From the NCBI GenBank assembly GCA_000469685.2, contig LS997564.1, forward strand, positions 29,681,959 to 29,745,958: 64,000 nt of DNA. Direction: 5' to 3'. Below, piece by piece: positions 1-13,060 of the stretch (position 1 is its first letter; every line of letters begins with the position of its first letter). The stretch is from Haemonchus contortus. Its lineage: Eukaryota > Nematoda > Chromadorea > Rhabditida > Trichostrongylidae. Position numbers and translations under genes: made by a program. The notes under the pieces are model-generated. The model was given only the letters and a program-made list of their open reading frames with translations, had not been told where the DNA came from and did no database searches.

Positions 1-302
1 CATCAAACGACATTCGAGGCCTTAGCTAAGTTTAGGCATAGGCTATAGATACAAAGATGGGTCTTTTATGGCTCCACTTCAGGTTTTCTACTGTTCCAAA
101 CCCTACTATATGCATAAACGCAAGAAGAGTGCTCGTTATGGCCTCTGTACCGGACTACTTAATTGAGTACGGAGAAGAAATTCATTCGTCCACCAGCTTG
201 TTCTCATTGGCTGTTGAAAAAGGTCCACGAACCCCAGAAATCATCGAACGGGAAATTTATAACCGCTATTCTGTAGCGAGGTAGAAGACTATTCAATAGC
301 AA

Positions 303-369
303 GGTCTTGATAGGAAAAGGGATAAAGAGCACGATGCCTAAAAAGCAAGGTCGAGTCCCGTTCGAGGCC
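303..369 (+). other. tRNA-like sequence (pseudogene or SINE head)
   Basis: The first seven bases (GGTCTTG) and last seven (CGAGGCC) can pair as an acceptor stem with two G-U pairs, and a B-box-like GGTCGAGTCCC lies before the 3' strand. The T stem is imperfect and position 33 of the supposed anticodon loop is C, so a working tRNA is unlikely. It is clearly related to the tRNA-like sequence at 39667-39737, which suggests a dispersed tRNA-derived family. Confidence 0.4.
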
Positions 370-379
370 AAAGATTTGC

Positions 380-1604
380 ACACAAATCGCCTCCCTTGTG
401 GGACTATTCTGTGAATTTATTTATTTCCTGTTTTTATTGCTTCTACCAGATTCCACTGAGAAGTTAAAAATTTTCCGAGAGCCTGACTGAAACAATACGT
501 TTCTTGTTGCTATTCGACCGTGCTTTTTGGCATAGAGCTAATCTGCTCATAAAACCCTTCCCGAAAACTATTTCTGGGTGTTTGGGCTATCTCGTAGGTG
601 ATCTCTGTCCCAGTGATCATGCTCATGTGAAAGATGGAATTCATGTGACTCATATCACCAAAACACTTTGGAATTCCAGACTTAATATGATACTTTGAAT
701 ATTCAACTATGGCGCGTTTGAAATTGTAATTGAAACAAAAATTATTCAAAGTAAAAGGGATTACAAAGACGTAACGTTGTTGTTTCCAATGTCACCGGTT
801 CCCCTCTCATAATCCTACAAGATTTCCAGAGATCGTCATAGGGGACAATCCATACTCATCGAAGACGAGTGTAGGGATTAGGTGGATCTACTTCGTCACA
901 GTGTTACGTGATCGGTCATGAAAGCGGGTTCTCATCACATCGCATTCCTCGGTTTAATACCACCCCATCACCATCATGGTGTTATCGTCTACCGGGAATT
1001 GGTGGCAGTTACTCATCAATCGGGAGAGAGGTCTACGAGCTGTCTGGCAGCGGCGACGCAACCTTCGACCTCCCAAGAAACAGCTGTGGCCCCTTGAAAT
1101 GAAAGAGCCAATTGAAGTCGGCTCGGAAGATCATGCCCCGCATATCTCCATCGGGAAATAGGGATATTCGACTATACCCACGGTACTATGTTACTAGCCA
1201 GCCAGCCGGATGATAGAGGAGCCGGTGAAATGTTAGGGTTCGAAACCACCGTCAAGTGACCACCCATCTGTGGTACATACTGAGACGGGAAACCAGTGAC
1301 TTTTCCTCACAAAAGAGAGTTCTGAACAAATTTTATCCAAAAATCCGAAACCAAGATGACTCTTATTATATGCTCGATGCTCGTTGACCTCCAACGATGC
1401 GCACGTGGTCGCTTGCTGCCAAAAACTCGTAACAACACTCCAACATTCAATTCTCCCTAGCGACCGATCACACGGGGGACTCTTTCGAGCAACTCGGATG
1501 GAATTCTCGGCTGTTTTAGGGGAAGAAGAGGCAAAAACACCTCCATAGAAGCCGTGCTTTTCCAAATATAATTCACAATTACATGCGGTTTTATTTGTCC
1601 TCTT
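380..1604. other. No supported gene
   Basis: Open frames here (for example a 124-codon minus-strand frame at 1233-1607) have no motif I recognise, no bordering splice signals that fit, and atypical composition. I see nothing else definite. Confidence 0.4.
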
Positions 1605-1776
1605 CAATAACTTGCGGTGGCCAGCCGATGTACAAGTCTTGCTTTGATCCTTGCTCCCACAGGAGTCTGCCTACCATTTAGCCGACCCGAAGGATGGAAG
1701 GCTTGGTTGGCCTAAGCGAATACCGACCCGGACTTTGATCCCGTGACAATGTGTTTGTGGAGTGCACCACCTCCAC
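1605..1776 (-). repeat. tRNA-derived SINE copy 1 (head and middle)
   Basis: Read on the minus strand this matches the full copies at 8574-8858 and 23478-23763. It has a diverged tRNA-like head ending in a GAGGTGGTGC-type sequence, then the diagnostic block GCCAACCAAGCCTTCCATCC, then the segment ending in CTTGTACATCGGCTGGCCAC. The 3' tail of the family is missing. Confidence 0.75.
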
Positions 1777-2504
1777 TCAATGCAAAAAAATATCGGGTGA
1801 AAAGGTAATAAACAGTTTTCTAAATTGAACGAACACATGAAATAACCCAGCACCACTCTTTTACTTTCACTGCCACCTCCATGTTTAGCGTTGTGAATGT
1901 TGTATCATCTAGTCTTTTGCAGCTGCTGGGATACTAGAACGTGATTTCAGTTCTCGTCGACGGTCATAGTTCAGCAAAAGATATGATCTAAGGTTCCCGA
2001 TACAGAGATCTGCTGGTTCCGGCACTCCACAAGCACAACGAGTTTGAAAGTGTAAGAACGAAATAGCGCAGGGGTTTCAATGAGGCTCTAACTCACGGCG
2101 TTCATTAGAGAAGACATCCATTTAATTGGAATTCATTTATTTGCTTATTTATTGTCATTTAGAGTGCCATCGGAAGCAATGAATCCTTTTAGACAGAATC
2201 TAATCGATGACTGACTTATATATCACAAAAATTTACCCGGATAACTTACTCCGACTTACAGTAGGGATAACCTCGCGATTGGAAGACTTTGAGACCGGAC
2301 TCTTGTTCCAAACTTTCTTTCCAGTAAACGTCCCAGAAATCCCAACAAGCCATTTTGAAGAGGACGATGATCCGTTTGGGAAAAGTTCCGCTCATAACCA
2401 CAAAAACTAGGTTTCTCAAACATCACAAGTGGATGACCCATGACGCCATTACCAAAAGTCGGGCGGAGGTGGTGCAGCCAACTACCCAATACACGGGCTA
2501 AAGA
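1777..2504. other. No supported gene
   Basis: There are short open frames only, none with a recognisable domain. No repeat family could be placed here. Confidence 0.35.
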
Positions 2505-2670
2505 TGAGTCCCGGACCGATGTCCGCCTAGGCGTTCCATTTCTCCGGGATCAGTTAATTATTATTAGCCCCATCTAGGAGGATAAAAGGACTGATTTGTA
2601 CAACTGGTCACCGCATTTCAATGTATGGGTCATACACTCATTCGAGCTGCCTCCATTCTTTCAAGTAAAG
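2505..2670 (+). repeat. tRNA-derived SINE copy 2 (headless)
   Basis: The body of the SINE is present: a diverged CCGCCTAGGC block, the GGAGGATAAAAG segment, and the TTTGTACA...TGGTCACC segment. The tRNA-like head with A and B boxes is reduced to its last few bases. Confidence 0.65.
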
Positions 2671-2688
2671 GTCGAACGTGGTGGGGGA

Positions 2689-2700
2689 GGGGGGGGGGGG
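2689..2700 (+). repeat. Homopolymer G12 tract
   Basis: A run of twelve G residues preceded by GGGGGA. Similar tracts occur at 18884, 34077 and (as C) at 47213 and 59651. Confidence 0.95.
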
Positions 2701-3732
2701 AAAGCATTATAAACAACAGACTGATCAACGCTGAAGACTTTGTACTTCGTAACAAAAGTTTGAGCTCACCAACGTGCCAGTAAACGTTCAACAATTGATG
2801 GTCAGCTGTTGGTTATGTCTAGAGTGAAAGTACAGTTTAGAAGCAAGCCGATGATGCTTGAATCGCTTAGAGGTTTTGTCGCCCACCATCTGACCCCTAC
2901 CCATTTCACTGAAGACTCTTGAAGTGGGGTCGACCTATGCAACGATTACAAGGGAAAAGCTAAGCCCAGAATGACGTCATTACCGTAGCGATACTAGTTA
3001 GTTGTCTGAGGGCAAATGGTGGTAGGCTTGCTAATTCCGCCCAAACCCATGGAACTACCCGCTTACTGCGGTCCCAAGGTACCAAATAGATTTAGAACTC
3101 CTTTCAGAACTACTTTACATTACAAACTCATCAGAACTGCATCCAAGCCATAACTTCTGTGATCTAGATGTATAGGTTCGCAATTTCGACTGAAGGGTGA
3201 GTGCCACGGCGTATTCTAAGTAGAGCTATTCAAAAAGCTTTGCTCTCTATGTAAGCCAGTACTTTCTTCTCTGCATAGCAGTGGTGGATGTAAACAACTT
3301 GATAAATCAATTAATAACGATTTTGTTATCATGTTATAGTGTTCACAGGCGTCAGGTCGGCGTACGACCAGTTTGTTCGTTGGTGTGTCGTTACACACAT
3401 ACCGCTTGAACGATATGACAATGATAACAAAATAACCTAGCAAGGCTTTGCCTGTAAGTGCGATACCCAGTGGTGTAACTGGACTCCCTCCCTTTTTGTC
3501 ATATACTATGTGATTGTGATGTGTACGAACGAAATGATGATGGATCATCGATGGTATCAAAAACGTCATAACATTGCACACTTCAGCATCGCTACACAAT
3601 CATAACATTACAACTGATTATCAACACAGACCCCCCTCTTCATAGTCTACCAAGCCCTCGTCAAGAGTTCAGGGAAAATGGAGGGGACCTACCCACACAG
3701 CTCCACGACCGTCTGGTCCCAAAAGGCACACT
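2701..3732. other. No supported gene
   Basis: The longest frame is 127 codons on the minus strand (3216-3599). It has one hydrophobic stretch but no recognisable domain, and I do not treat it as a gene. Confidence 0.3.
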
Positions 3733-3838
3733 TTGACTGCCTTAGTGTTGGTGAACACCCAGGTTTTCGGCTGTTTTCTCGGGAAGAAGCCATTAAATAC
3801 TAAGGTGTTCACCACCATCAGGGCAGTTCGGGACCTTT
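3733..3838. repeat. Imperfect long palindrome
   Basis: The two halves are reverse complements with mismatches; the best-conserved core is GGTGAACACC paired with GGTGTTCACC. Because of the symmetry the two strands translate to similar peptides, which explains the paired open frames here. It may be a remnant of a foldback or MITE element. Confidence 0.6.
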
Positions 3839-5059
3839 CAAGTGGATCTAATCGACTGCATTTTTTGAACAAAAACAGGTGGTTCGGAATAACGTACTCA
3901 GCAAACTTGGTATCGTAACTAACGGGCGTTTATACTTTTAAAGACAAGATAGTTTAGAATTATGAAATATGGGCAGCAGTTATTAACCATGTGACGATAG
4001 GATTCGGGGTATAAAACATATAGAAGTGAGCAAATATTTAAGCTGAACCTCTAACGGGCAACAAGGATGGAAATCGGATTCATCTGCAAGCAGTACGAGG
4101 CTTTCGACGGCTCTACTCCTGAGACCGGTCCTTGAATAGGACCAAATCCTTCTGCATTTTTTGCAACTTTTTCGTATCCTACTCTCGAGCCTTGTATACT
4201 CAATGGAGTCCGGTAGACCACGCCGTTCCGTGAAACTTGCACCTGGCATTTAGCTTCTGGTTGAGGAAGCTCCAAGGAAGAGAGGAGGATTAGCCAGAAA
4301 TTTCCAACGCTGCTCCTACTTTGCCGGTCATGTTTTATCGGTTATCCAGACCGCAGAATTGAATTCGACATTTGCGGCTCATCGACTACATGCAAATAAG
4401 CTTGAAGGATCCCCTTGTAATCGTAACATAACTCTAGTTTCGGGAATAGAAAGTTGAGCTGTACCAAGTAGGGTCAAACTCATCCGACGAATCCGTTTGG
4501 AGTATGCACAACTCTTGAGGCAAGAAATAATCCATTAGCAATATTCAAATCCGTCGGCCCGTGATGAAAGTCTTTAAAGAATTTTGTCCACGACCCTTCC
4601 GACTTTAGGGCCCCCGCAGTCCTATGGTGACAGAGTCATCGAAAATTGTAAACAACGAGATCAACTATGAACTTGGGCTGGATTACCAGCGAACATCCGA
4701 TCTGATTGCACACGCAGGTGAACACGACAGAATCGAGTAAAACTCGTGCAGTTTCTGATAGAGTGAATTTGGAGCCCCCATCAACTTCACCCTACCTTTA
4801 CAAATATCAGCGTCCCTACCAGTTATCTTCCAAAACCACTCTCAAATGTTGATGGCTTTGCTACATTCGCTTTTCAATCTTATATAGGGCACATGATTTA
4901 TGAAGGTAATGGTAGGTAAAAACACAAAATGATGACAAACATCAAAGTGCAGAAGGTAATCAAAAAAAAAGTTTTGGAAAGCACAGACAGTCAGCAGTGA
5001 AGAGTACTTTTTGAGAAAATTTATGCTTGAACTGTACCAACCCATCCGTGGTGAGAAAT
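3839..5059. other. No supported gene
   Basis: Only short overlapping open frames are seen here, without motifs. Confidence 0.35.
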
Positions 5060-5325
5060 GAACCAAGTCTTAAGGGACAAATCAGTCCCGCTTTTGGTAT
5101 GCGCCCTGTTCGATTTTTACCCAAAGTCGTAGTCACTGTTTGAAAGCGTATGTGTTCTTGAAAATAACCCGGCACGGTTGGCCCATGTACAATTCTGGAC
5201 TTTCGTCCTCCCAGGCAAGTGTGATACCAATTACGACCCCAGAATGGAAGGCGTGATTGGCCTAGGCCAGCACCGATCCAGATTCGATTCCCGGGCAATG
5301 AGTGGGGCAATGCACCCATCGGCAC
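5060..5325 (-). repeat. tRNA-derived SINE copy 3 (diverged, near full length)
   Basis: On the minus strand it carries the diverged head, the GCCAATCACGCCTTCCATTC block and the tail with GGCGCATACC. The 198-codon minus-strand open frame across it is therefore almost certainly not a gene. Confidence 0.7.
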
Positions 5326-6942
5326 TGAATCACCGGTATTAAATATTGCGAAGTTCGCCGTATATGTAATACAGGGTTCTTCCTTCACCTCCCAGATATT
5401 CCATAAACTATTTTCAGGCTTTGCCATCATGGGTCTCAAGCTGGAGAAACAGGGGCCAATGGATAGGGGAACAATATCCCATAGTAATGGTAGGGTTTGA
5501 GTATACAAGCGGTAGTAATGACCCGAATACAACAATCCTATATGCCCGCTGAGCACTTTCCTACGCAGTTTCCCTTATTTACATCCCGAGTATAAATAGC
5601 ACCGAAGCTATGTATCAAAGCTGATTTAATACAATGATCTGGGTACCCTCGAAAAAAGCATGTAAGCATAAACATCCAACTGATCTCTGAAGAGATAGCT
5701 TCAAATTCAAATAGCATGATCAAAATTGTTTATAGTGCGAACTGGAAAAAATAGAGCGATAGAATGAACAAATTTATTGTCTCGCTTTTTACTGCTATGC
5801 AACTAACTGTTGTGGCAACAGAGATCACAGCCTGTCAGCGCCCCAGTGGTTCTATGGAATAGACCAGTATCGATAATCATGTGATAATCCCTACTCGTAT
5901 ATGACTGAGTCGAGTAGAATAACGGCGACCCCACGATCGAGGGACGAGCACTGGATTAGTAGAGCAAGTGAAACCTTTTGCTGAGACAGTCTGTCGACTT
6001 TTGAAGTGGAACTAGTCAGGCTCTTGAATGGGGGCTCTCATGGAGACTCTCGCAAGACGTTGGACTTGAATCAGGCCTGACTAGTCGTTGTTGAGGGGTT
6101 ATGATTCAAATTAATGACCCTTTCAAGGAAGCTGAGTGAGCGAATTACTCGGACTATTCTCCGGAATCATCGGGAGTTCCGATGACCATTCTCCCGGATC
6201 ACCAGAACAGCGGTTGTTCCAGGTGGTATTTGATCTTGTGGACCTGGGGAGCTGCCAAGGGGGCAAAACGTGTGGCCGCCCGTTGGGCAGTCCTGTCGTG
6301 GCCCAAACCCTATAGCCGTTCGTCCACACGAAGATTGCAGCCTGATATCAAAGAAATCTCAGGAACAAATCGTTCTTCTCTTCCCTCCCCCAATCTCCAG
6401 CCCATAACTAAGAATAGGTAATGAAGTCATGCACCCAAACAGTACCAGTAGCTATGCCCTTTGGTCACCTGAAGAATCCTAATGCTCTTAAAATATGTTC
6501 TTACTGTATTCTATTTTTTCCCTCACAATATTACACAAAATCACCAAAATAACCAGTTTGGTCCTCTCCAGACAGACGAAACCCACATCATCGCAATAAT
6601 ACCATGTATCACAATGGGCCGAAATGGCCCATTACTCTTGCCCTCGACGAACATGACGATGGCGTAGACAGCAGCTGCATTTTATGGGGGCATAGTAAAT
6701 CACGTACGCCATGATCACATTACGTTTTGTTGTTAACAACCAGGAACATCAAGAACATCCTGTCTGATCAAATAACAATTTATCACAAAGAAGGCAGCCG
6801 CTACTTGAGATCAACTGCTGGGGTAGTAAGTTTGTGTACTGGAGAAGGGAACATCAGCACTCCTCACTGAATTGCCGTAGGGAGTACGGTATGAATCGGT
6901 TGGGGACCATTAAATTGCACAAATCTGCTCAGTCTTCTTTAG
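5326..6942. other. No supported gene
   Basis: A GC-richer patch at about 6120-6340 has short frames on both strands but no domain, clean splice pattern or match to other repeats here. Confidence 0.3.
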
Positions 6943-7446
6943 TTGGAGGCACAGTTCACAATAATTTTGCGAATTTTTTTGAGTTGAAAAGCAAAAGTAT
7001 TGGTTTGGAAAAATGATTGTTGGAGAAGAGAGCGAGAAAATTCGGCGACCGGGGTAAAATAGGGCGTCCTTAAAAAAGTGAAAGGAATTGAAGAAGGTTG
7101 TACGAGATCATCATGATGGAATGGGTATTTGGACGAGTATCAGTTGTTGCAGTCGTGAAGAGCTGGCCACATTGAGCCAAAAAAGTACAATATTCTCTTT
7201 CACTGATTTCAAGAGCTGCGACTAATTGGTTGAATTTCAACATGGATGCTACAGATGGATAGTACAGCATCTGCAATACCGTGAAACTCGTCCACTTCTG
7301 AATATGAACGTTGATAGAGCCCTTATTGCATCCTATCTAAGTAGATTTTTTTGACCCGTTAGCACCTCACATGGCATATTGAGGAATATAGGTCCTCTCT
7401 TATTGGAAATCTCGAGGACCCTTCTCTCGTAAACTGCGCTTTTAAA
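6943..7446. mobile_element. MITE copy M1
   Basis: The left end reads GGAGGCACAGTTCACAATAA and the right end is a degraded reverse complement (CTCGTAAACTGCGCTTTTAAA). Inside are the family's inner inverted pair GGACGAG (about 7112) and CTCGTCC (about 7287). It encodes no transposase. Confidence 0.7.
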
Positions 7447-8573
7447 TAGAGGGTGTTTTGAAAAGAAGGATCCGTCGGAATATATCCAGGACAGTGTCTC
7501 AGACACCTGGGTCAGCTGATTTATGGCCGTTTGCCTAAGCCATCGCCTAGTACATCAATCCTTTGGACAGTTCAAATACTGTTCGAATGCCTCATATCCG
7601 AAAAGATTCATTTGATTAATGTTGTAAGTATATATATTGATCGGTAACGAACTGGAAAGACGGAAGAGCACCAGTCCATAAATGAAAGCATTGCTAGCCA
7701 TGATACGGAGAAAGAAATAATGAGAACTTCTAGAAGTTAAGCGAAGATAATGACCAAGAAGTTGAAAGCCTCAAAGGCCGCCGCTATCGGAAAGCTGGAA
7801 AAGCGACCGCTCAATGGAATATCGAAAAAGAACGGCTAGTGACGTTAGAGATCACGAAAGATCGCTGATAATCATTGATGGTAGATGGTGGTTCATGTCA
7901 CAGGAGATGAAATGCGGCTTGTACATTGCTGATGGGGATGACGGCTGCGGAGGCTGACGAACCAGCCCAGATCGTTTAGGCCCCGGTTTCGGCTTAGCGC
8001 CAAGAGATCGTCTGTCATCGGGGGGTCGACCGATCATATCGCGCTGACGGCGTGATCGTTTCGCTCTCCGGTTTTACCGACAACATTGTATGGCCAGGTC
8101 ATGATCAGAGTGATCATTGGCATTGGCGGATGTCTCAAGAATCGGGAATGGGAGAAGGTCCGTTCCCATATGCATTGCGTCAACACATAATTCAAAATTC
8201 CATGCTGCGCCATCACGGCTATCACCCGTAACGCTCATTCCCATCCATCGGATCTGATTCCCTGGCCGGTAACGGTGACCCTCATTACTCGATACCTTCA
8301 TAAGTCGGCTTTGAGAGTCCCATTGAGCACAGTTCTAGGAAAATAAGCCAGTATTGCTATCATTCCATCCCGTATAGGATTCGCACTTACCCAGCTCTCC
8401 TAACCTCTCTGACGAACTCGTCCTTTCTTGTCTCCCCAACATGCACAACTGATATGTTAAATGACTAGCCCCAGTTTTCTTTCTGTTAATGCTTTCTTCA
8501 CGTTATACTTACACTGAGTACATTTATGGCCGACTCACTCCAAAGGATTTATCCTATTATGACTTCTGTCAAG
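7447..8573. other. No supported gene
   Basis: Overlapping minus-strand frames at 7852-8301 show no recognisable domain. No repeat copy could be assigned. Confidence 0.3.
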
Positions 8574-8858
8574 GAAGTGGTGCTGTAGTGGTAGGGGGCG
8601 CACTATCTCACGCGCACAAACCAGGGTTCGAATCCCTGGTTGATACTCGTCTAAGCCAACCCAACCGAACCTTCCATCCCTCCTTGGTTGGTTAATCGAT
8701 ACCTGACTTGTCTGGGAGGATAAAAGCACAGGTTTGTACATTGGCTGGCCACCACAATTCACTGTATGGACCACACACCTATTCAAATGGTCACTACGAT
8801 TCTGAATGGGGGTCAAATGCTGGGGCGCATCCCTAAACGGAATTGATTAACGCCAGCT
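8574..8858 (+). repeat. tRNA-derived SINE copy 4 (full length, best head)
   Basis: The tRNA-like head begins GTGGTGCTGTAGTGGTA (A-box region). It has a perfect T-arm: CCAGGG and CCCTGG around the loop TTCGAAT (8621-8639), with B box GGTTCGAATCC. An unrelated body of about 200 bp follows, with CCTTCCATCC, GGAGGATAAAAG and TACATTGGCTGGCC, ending in GATTAACGCCA. It has no reading frame. This is the usual layout of a Pol III-transcribed SINE mobilised by a LINE partner; I could not identify the partner. Confidence 0.85.
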
Positions 8859-11800
8859 TTACCATTCACTGACAGGCTTCACCGTTTTAGCTTTCTATCT
8901 TTACCTTCGGTTTAACGAAGGGTATTGGTAGCGGAGGCAAGCTGCTTTGTTTTACTCTAGCTATCCATAAAATCGAATCCGTTGAAAAATTTAGAAGAGA
9001 ATTCATTTACGGATCCCATCTCGAAGGAATTACTCGCTCGAGACCTGCTTAGAGCTTGCGGCATTCCTCGTTAGCATTGGCCTAGACTCGAGAGGAAATC
9101 TCTTAATCACTGCGCGGAGCGAGTTTTGATGTGAATCAACCCATTAATCTGAAACGAATCAGTGGCGTTCCCGTTCCACCACGGACTAGTGGGATACCGT
9201 GAGAAGGAGACATAGGAAGGGATAGAGAGAAAAATCGAGACCGTGGCGAAAATCGGGAGAGATCTGGAGAAATCAGAAGAGATATAATGAGAAAAGATCA
9301 ATGAGAATGGGTAAACATAGTAAAGGAGGCAAAAAGGCAAGAAATCGGACAAGATGAGAAAGAAAAGAAGATTCTATCAGTGATGAAAAGCATAAAAAAG
9401 TTGCAAAAGATGGAGAATGAAAAGTGAGGAGGATAAACAATTGAAGAACTACTCGATAAAATTGAAGGCTGTAACAAGTGCGGCTATTTTTTGAAAATTC
9501 AATTTCGAGTGCAGAGGAGTTGGATGGAGCCCCATCCTATGCTCCAGGGGGAATAAGGTTTTCATGGGACCAAACCTAAGTCGTGCCAGACAAATCGTTT
9601 TTTTGCGGTCAAAGACAGAAGATCATTTCCGAGCCAAAACAAAGTCCACCTAACCGTTGGCCTTGTCACAATCTCACTTCCTTATTTCCTCACTGTTGGG
9701 GTCAGCCGGGAGAACATGTGCTGTCGGAGCCGTCAAAAGGTGTAACAGCCGCAAATTCCTCAGTGAAAAATTGAGGTACCTAATGAAAAATTAATGCTTT
9801 TCGCAGTCTGGATGACAGATCGGGGACGAAATGAGTTAAATTTATCATTAGAATGGGGGTCAAATGGATATACGGACAAAAAACGACAAAACAATCGAAA
9901 GTTCCGATGTGGGGAGCCCACACTTCTTGACCTTGAGGTAGGCACGGATTGTTCTTTACTTTTGACCCTTTGGGGAATCACAATACCAAGTGCAGCAACT
10001 GAGTATTATCAGGAAGTCAAATATCAAACTGTGAGTTCTGAATGAAGCTAGACCGCATGGCGTATCTCAAGAGAATAATCAAAGTCACTTCATTACTTCA
10101 AACCTCGTCCTCCATTGTTCGATGCACAGGATGAGGATGTACAATTTTTGATTCCCCTTGTGATCCCTCTTCAAGGAGTTGAAAACGGTTCAAGGGCCTC
10201 CTAGAACCTTTAGCAGAGGGCTTAAATCATTCTGAGGCTTTTCGGGGATACGATCAGAACGTAACGAAGCTTTCCGTTACTGCGCTATCTGCAGCTTCAG
10301 ACAGAAGACTGCATTCCAATTAGCAGGTACCCAGTCAAGGATTCATCGTTGGTTGAACAAGCCTTCCTGGAATGGACGGTTTCTGATGGAGTCCAATGTG
10401 ACGTGTGAGTCATAGGGAAACTCGGTTTGAAGAAAGGAGGAAAACCGGCTGTTAGGGTTTGTCATCGTTGTTGATGTGTTCACCAAACGGTACGCTTCAT
10501 TGGAGCGATCGAAATCATTCGTGTTTAACACTATTCTGCATGTCGCGATTTACTTGAAGCTGCTTAACATCTTGTTGACCCTTTTGGGATATGTCCAGGC
10601 AGTCGCCTTCCAGTCACAGAAGTGGAGGCTCTGAACACATGCCTTTCCCAGGGACAGGCATCTTCACAGAGGAATTCGATCTCTCTATTTTTACTTTTCG
10701 AGCAACTTTTTGATGTTGGCAAAAAGAGCCAAAGCCAAAAGAGCCGTGCCATCTGACTTTCGTAGATAGGAGCCATCATCATCATTCTGATCAGGTCCTA
10801 TTTACAATATAGAGATAAGTATGATCAGCTCCTATCTACAAAAGTGAGATGAATATTAAGAAGTTGGATCAGTTGGTTCACTTCAAGTTTCGTTTCTTCG
10901 TAGTGGCCACAAGAAATTCGATCAATTGAAAATTTTATAAAAAGTTCATCTGAACATGCTTGAACTGAATTCCACCCGTGAGTAATGAGTAATTAGGAGG
11001 GCAATGGCCTAAGTATTTGGAGGAAAAGGTCTGCAACTGAAGATTTGTTAATGCAAACATTTCTTTACTTATCGTCTTGGAAGTTTTTTTTTGTGCAGTT
11101 TTCGGATGTGACCGCTCACTCCTATGCACTTTTTTGCAGACAAATATCAGACCCCGTTATCATAACCATTACCTTTGACGTATATGCTTTTTAACTGGGT
11201 AAAAAACTTCGTTTGACGCCAACAAAGGGATTAGTCCAAGATCTTGGCAAAAGACAAATAAAAATATAGCAGAAGAAGGTATACCGTAATATGGCATTGA
11301 ATGAATGCCAAGCGAGCAATTAGGGCTAGTCTAGAGTCTATAGACGGGACTCTTTACACAGTCGAAAGCCAGGCCAAGAAATCAGGTTCGTTAACGACTA
11401 ATAGATCAGTGCCACACGCGAGATTATGCTAACTGACGTCGAAAAACTAGATCGAGAATGGCTGGTGGCATCGACAGCAGTGAAGTCAAGAAAGCAGCGA
11501 GATCGGGAGTTAAAGACGATAAAAACTCCACTTAAATGCTGAAGAGAGCAATTCAAGAGCGAACGTTTTGTACTCCTGCATTGATGCTTAAGTGCAGGAC
11601 AAGTGCTTGCTCAGGCTTCCACCACCTATTAACGCCACCGACCACCTGTCACAAGATTCATGATTAATTGTGAAAACGAATTTTTCGAAAATGTCATGAA
11701 AGGTCATTTATTCGAAAAATGCCCAAAAATTTGTACTTCGGGAAAGCATTTCTGTTGGGTTACCTCATTTAATTTTGGGCTGCAGCCTTAAATAACTTGT

Positions 11801-12799
11801 CCTGCCTACTACGGTAGTTTTGCCCTAATCAGGTCAGCCTCGGGCACCTCCTGACTCATAGGGAAGTCGAGGAGAAGGCGCTCGGTGAGAATGAACTTTT
11901 CAACTATTCTACTTCCATCTCAGTTTTCAGAAACTTCACGTGACCACCCACGAAGACAGTATACGCAGGGTGGAGCGCGGCTCAACCACCCAGACTTACC
12001 CTCCTCCCCCTCGCTCCCATGCTCGACTCGATGAGTCTCCTTGCCACCTTTGCTGGATCCCTCCCCAGTCCTTGCGCGCCCCGTGAGAAAATGTTTGAGG
12101 AGACCTGTTGACCCATCGCCATACTCTTGGCCCTGCAGCTTACGGATTCCCACCTCTTACTTCTGACGAGTGAGTGAACCGGCTTCGTCGAAAACTGAGG
12201 GAAAGAGGGAAGCAAGAGCACTCAGAAGAACCCAAAACATCGGAACAAAACGATCTTATCAGCCTAGATTTGAAAGTGATCTAAAGGCTGGCGCTCATAG
12301 CTGCCTACTTATTGACAGGATTCACTGGAAAGAAAAGAACACTGCGGTCGCGCTGAACAGTGCAACAGCGTTTGAAATTCCCAACAATACCTCCCTGGAC
12401 TCAGGAAGATTTGCGCTTAATTTATGCTATTTTCACATTGCTATGAGATGTAAATTTAGAAAATTGACGCAGAGAGTAGTCATGTGAATGTGTAAAATGA
12501 CGCATGGACGATCAGCTCCGTGATGCTAAACTTAAACTCAGCTTAAACTTATGCCAGAAGCGAGTTGTAAAGTAAATAAACACGATGAGTCGAAATGATG
12601 TCCATGCAGGAAATGTGTTCGGCCCCCGCGTTGTTGGTACCGATGGTGCTTGCTGATCTCCAAAATCTCCAAAACTGCTTCAAAAAATGATTGTACCTGC
12701 CCCAGTTAGGAACCCATTTTTTCGTGGGGCAATTGCACTGAGCGGTTGAAACAAATTCAATGAGGATTTTCTCATAGCACAGGCACGTTCACCAAGATT
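8859..12799. other. Long stretch without a supported gene
   Basis: Two patches stand out. About 9170-9440 is strongly purine-rich on the plus strand and could encode a charged, coiled-coil-like peptide interrupted by stops. About 11982-12165 is GC-rich on the minus strand and could be an exon. Neither is good enough to call as a gene. Confidence 0.3.
11982..12165 (-). CDS. Possible isolated exon (weak)
   Basis: This minus-strand block is GC-rich compared with its surroundings, lies after an AG (CTCGTCAG) and is followed by a strong donor-like GTAAGTCTGG. One open frame would encode a Gly/Arg/Ser-rich peptide. I recognise no domain and found no neighbouring exon, so this could equally be part of an unknown repeat. 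Confidence 0.15.
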
Positions 12800-13060
12800 T
12801 TGGGGTACACTTTTTAGGTTGAAAAGAGGTAGTGTTGATTTAGAGTAGTGAAGCGGTGACGAAAAAAGCGAGAAGATCCCCTCATTTTGCGGAAAATAAC
12901 TCTTTTTAAAAGGAGTGGAACTAGAGGTTTACGAGATTACTATGGCAGAAAAGGCATGAAAGGGGTAATCGGACGAGATTTCAGTTGTTGCCATTGCGCA
13001 AAGAGCTGATTACATGAAGCCAAATAATCTGAGGTCATGGAAAAAAATCGTTAACAGAAT
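12800..13060. repeat. Partial MITE, internal part only
   Basis: The stretch with GGACGAGATTTCAGTTGTTGCC and CAAAGAGCTGATTAC aligns with the left halves of M1, M2 and M6. No terminal repeat remains. Confidence 0.5.

Noticed and set aside
4960..5556. 198-codon minus-strand open frame
   Set aside because: It runs through a tRNA-derived SINE copy and has no recognisable domain.
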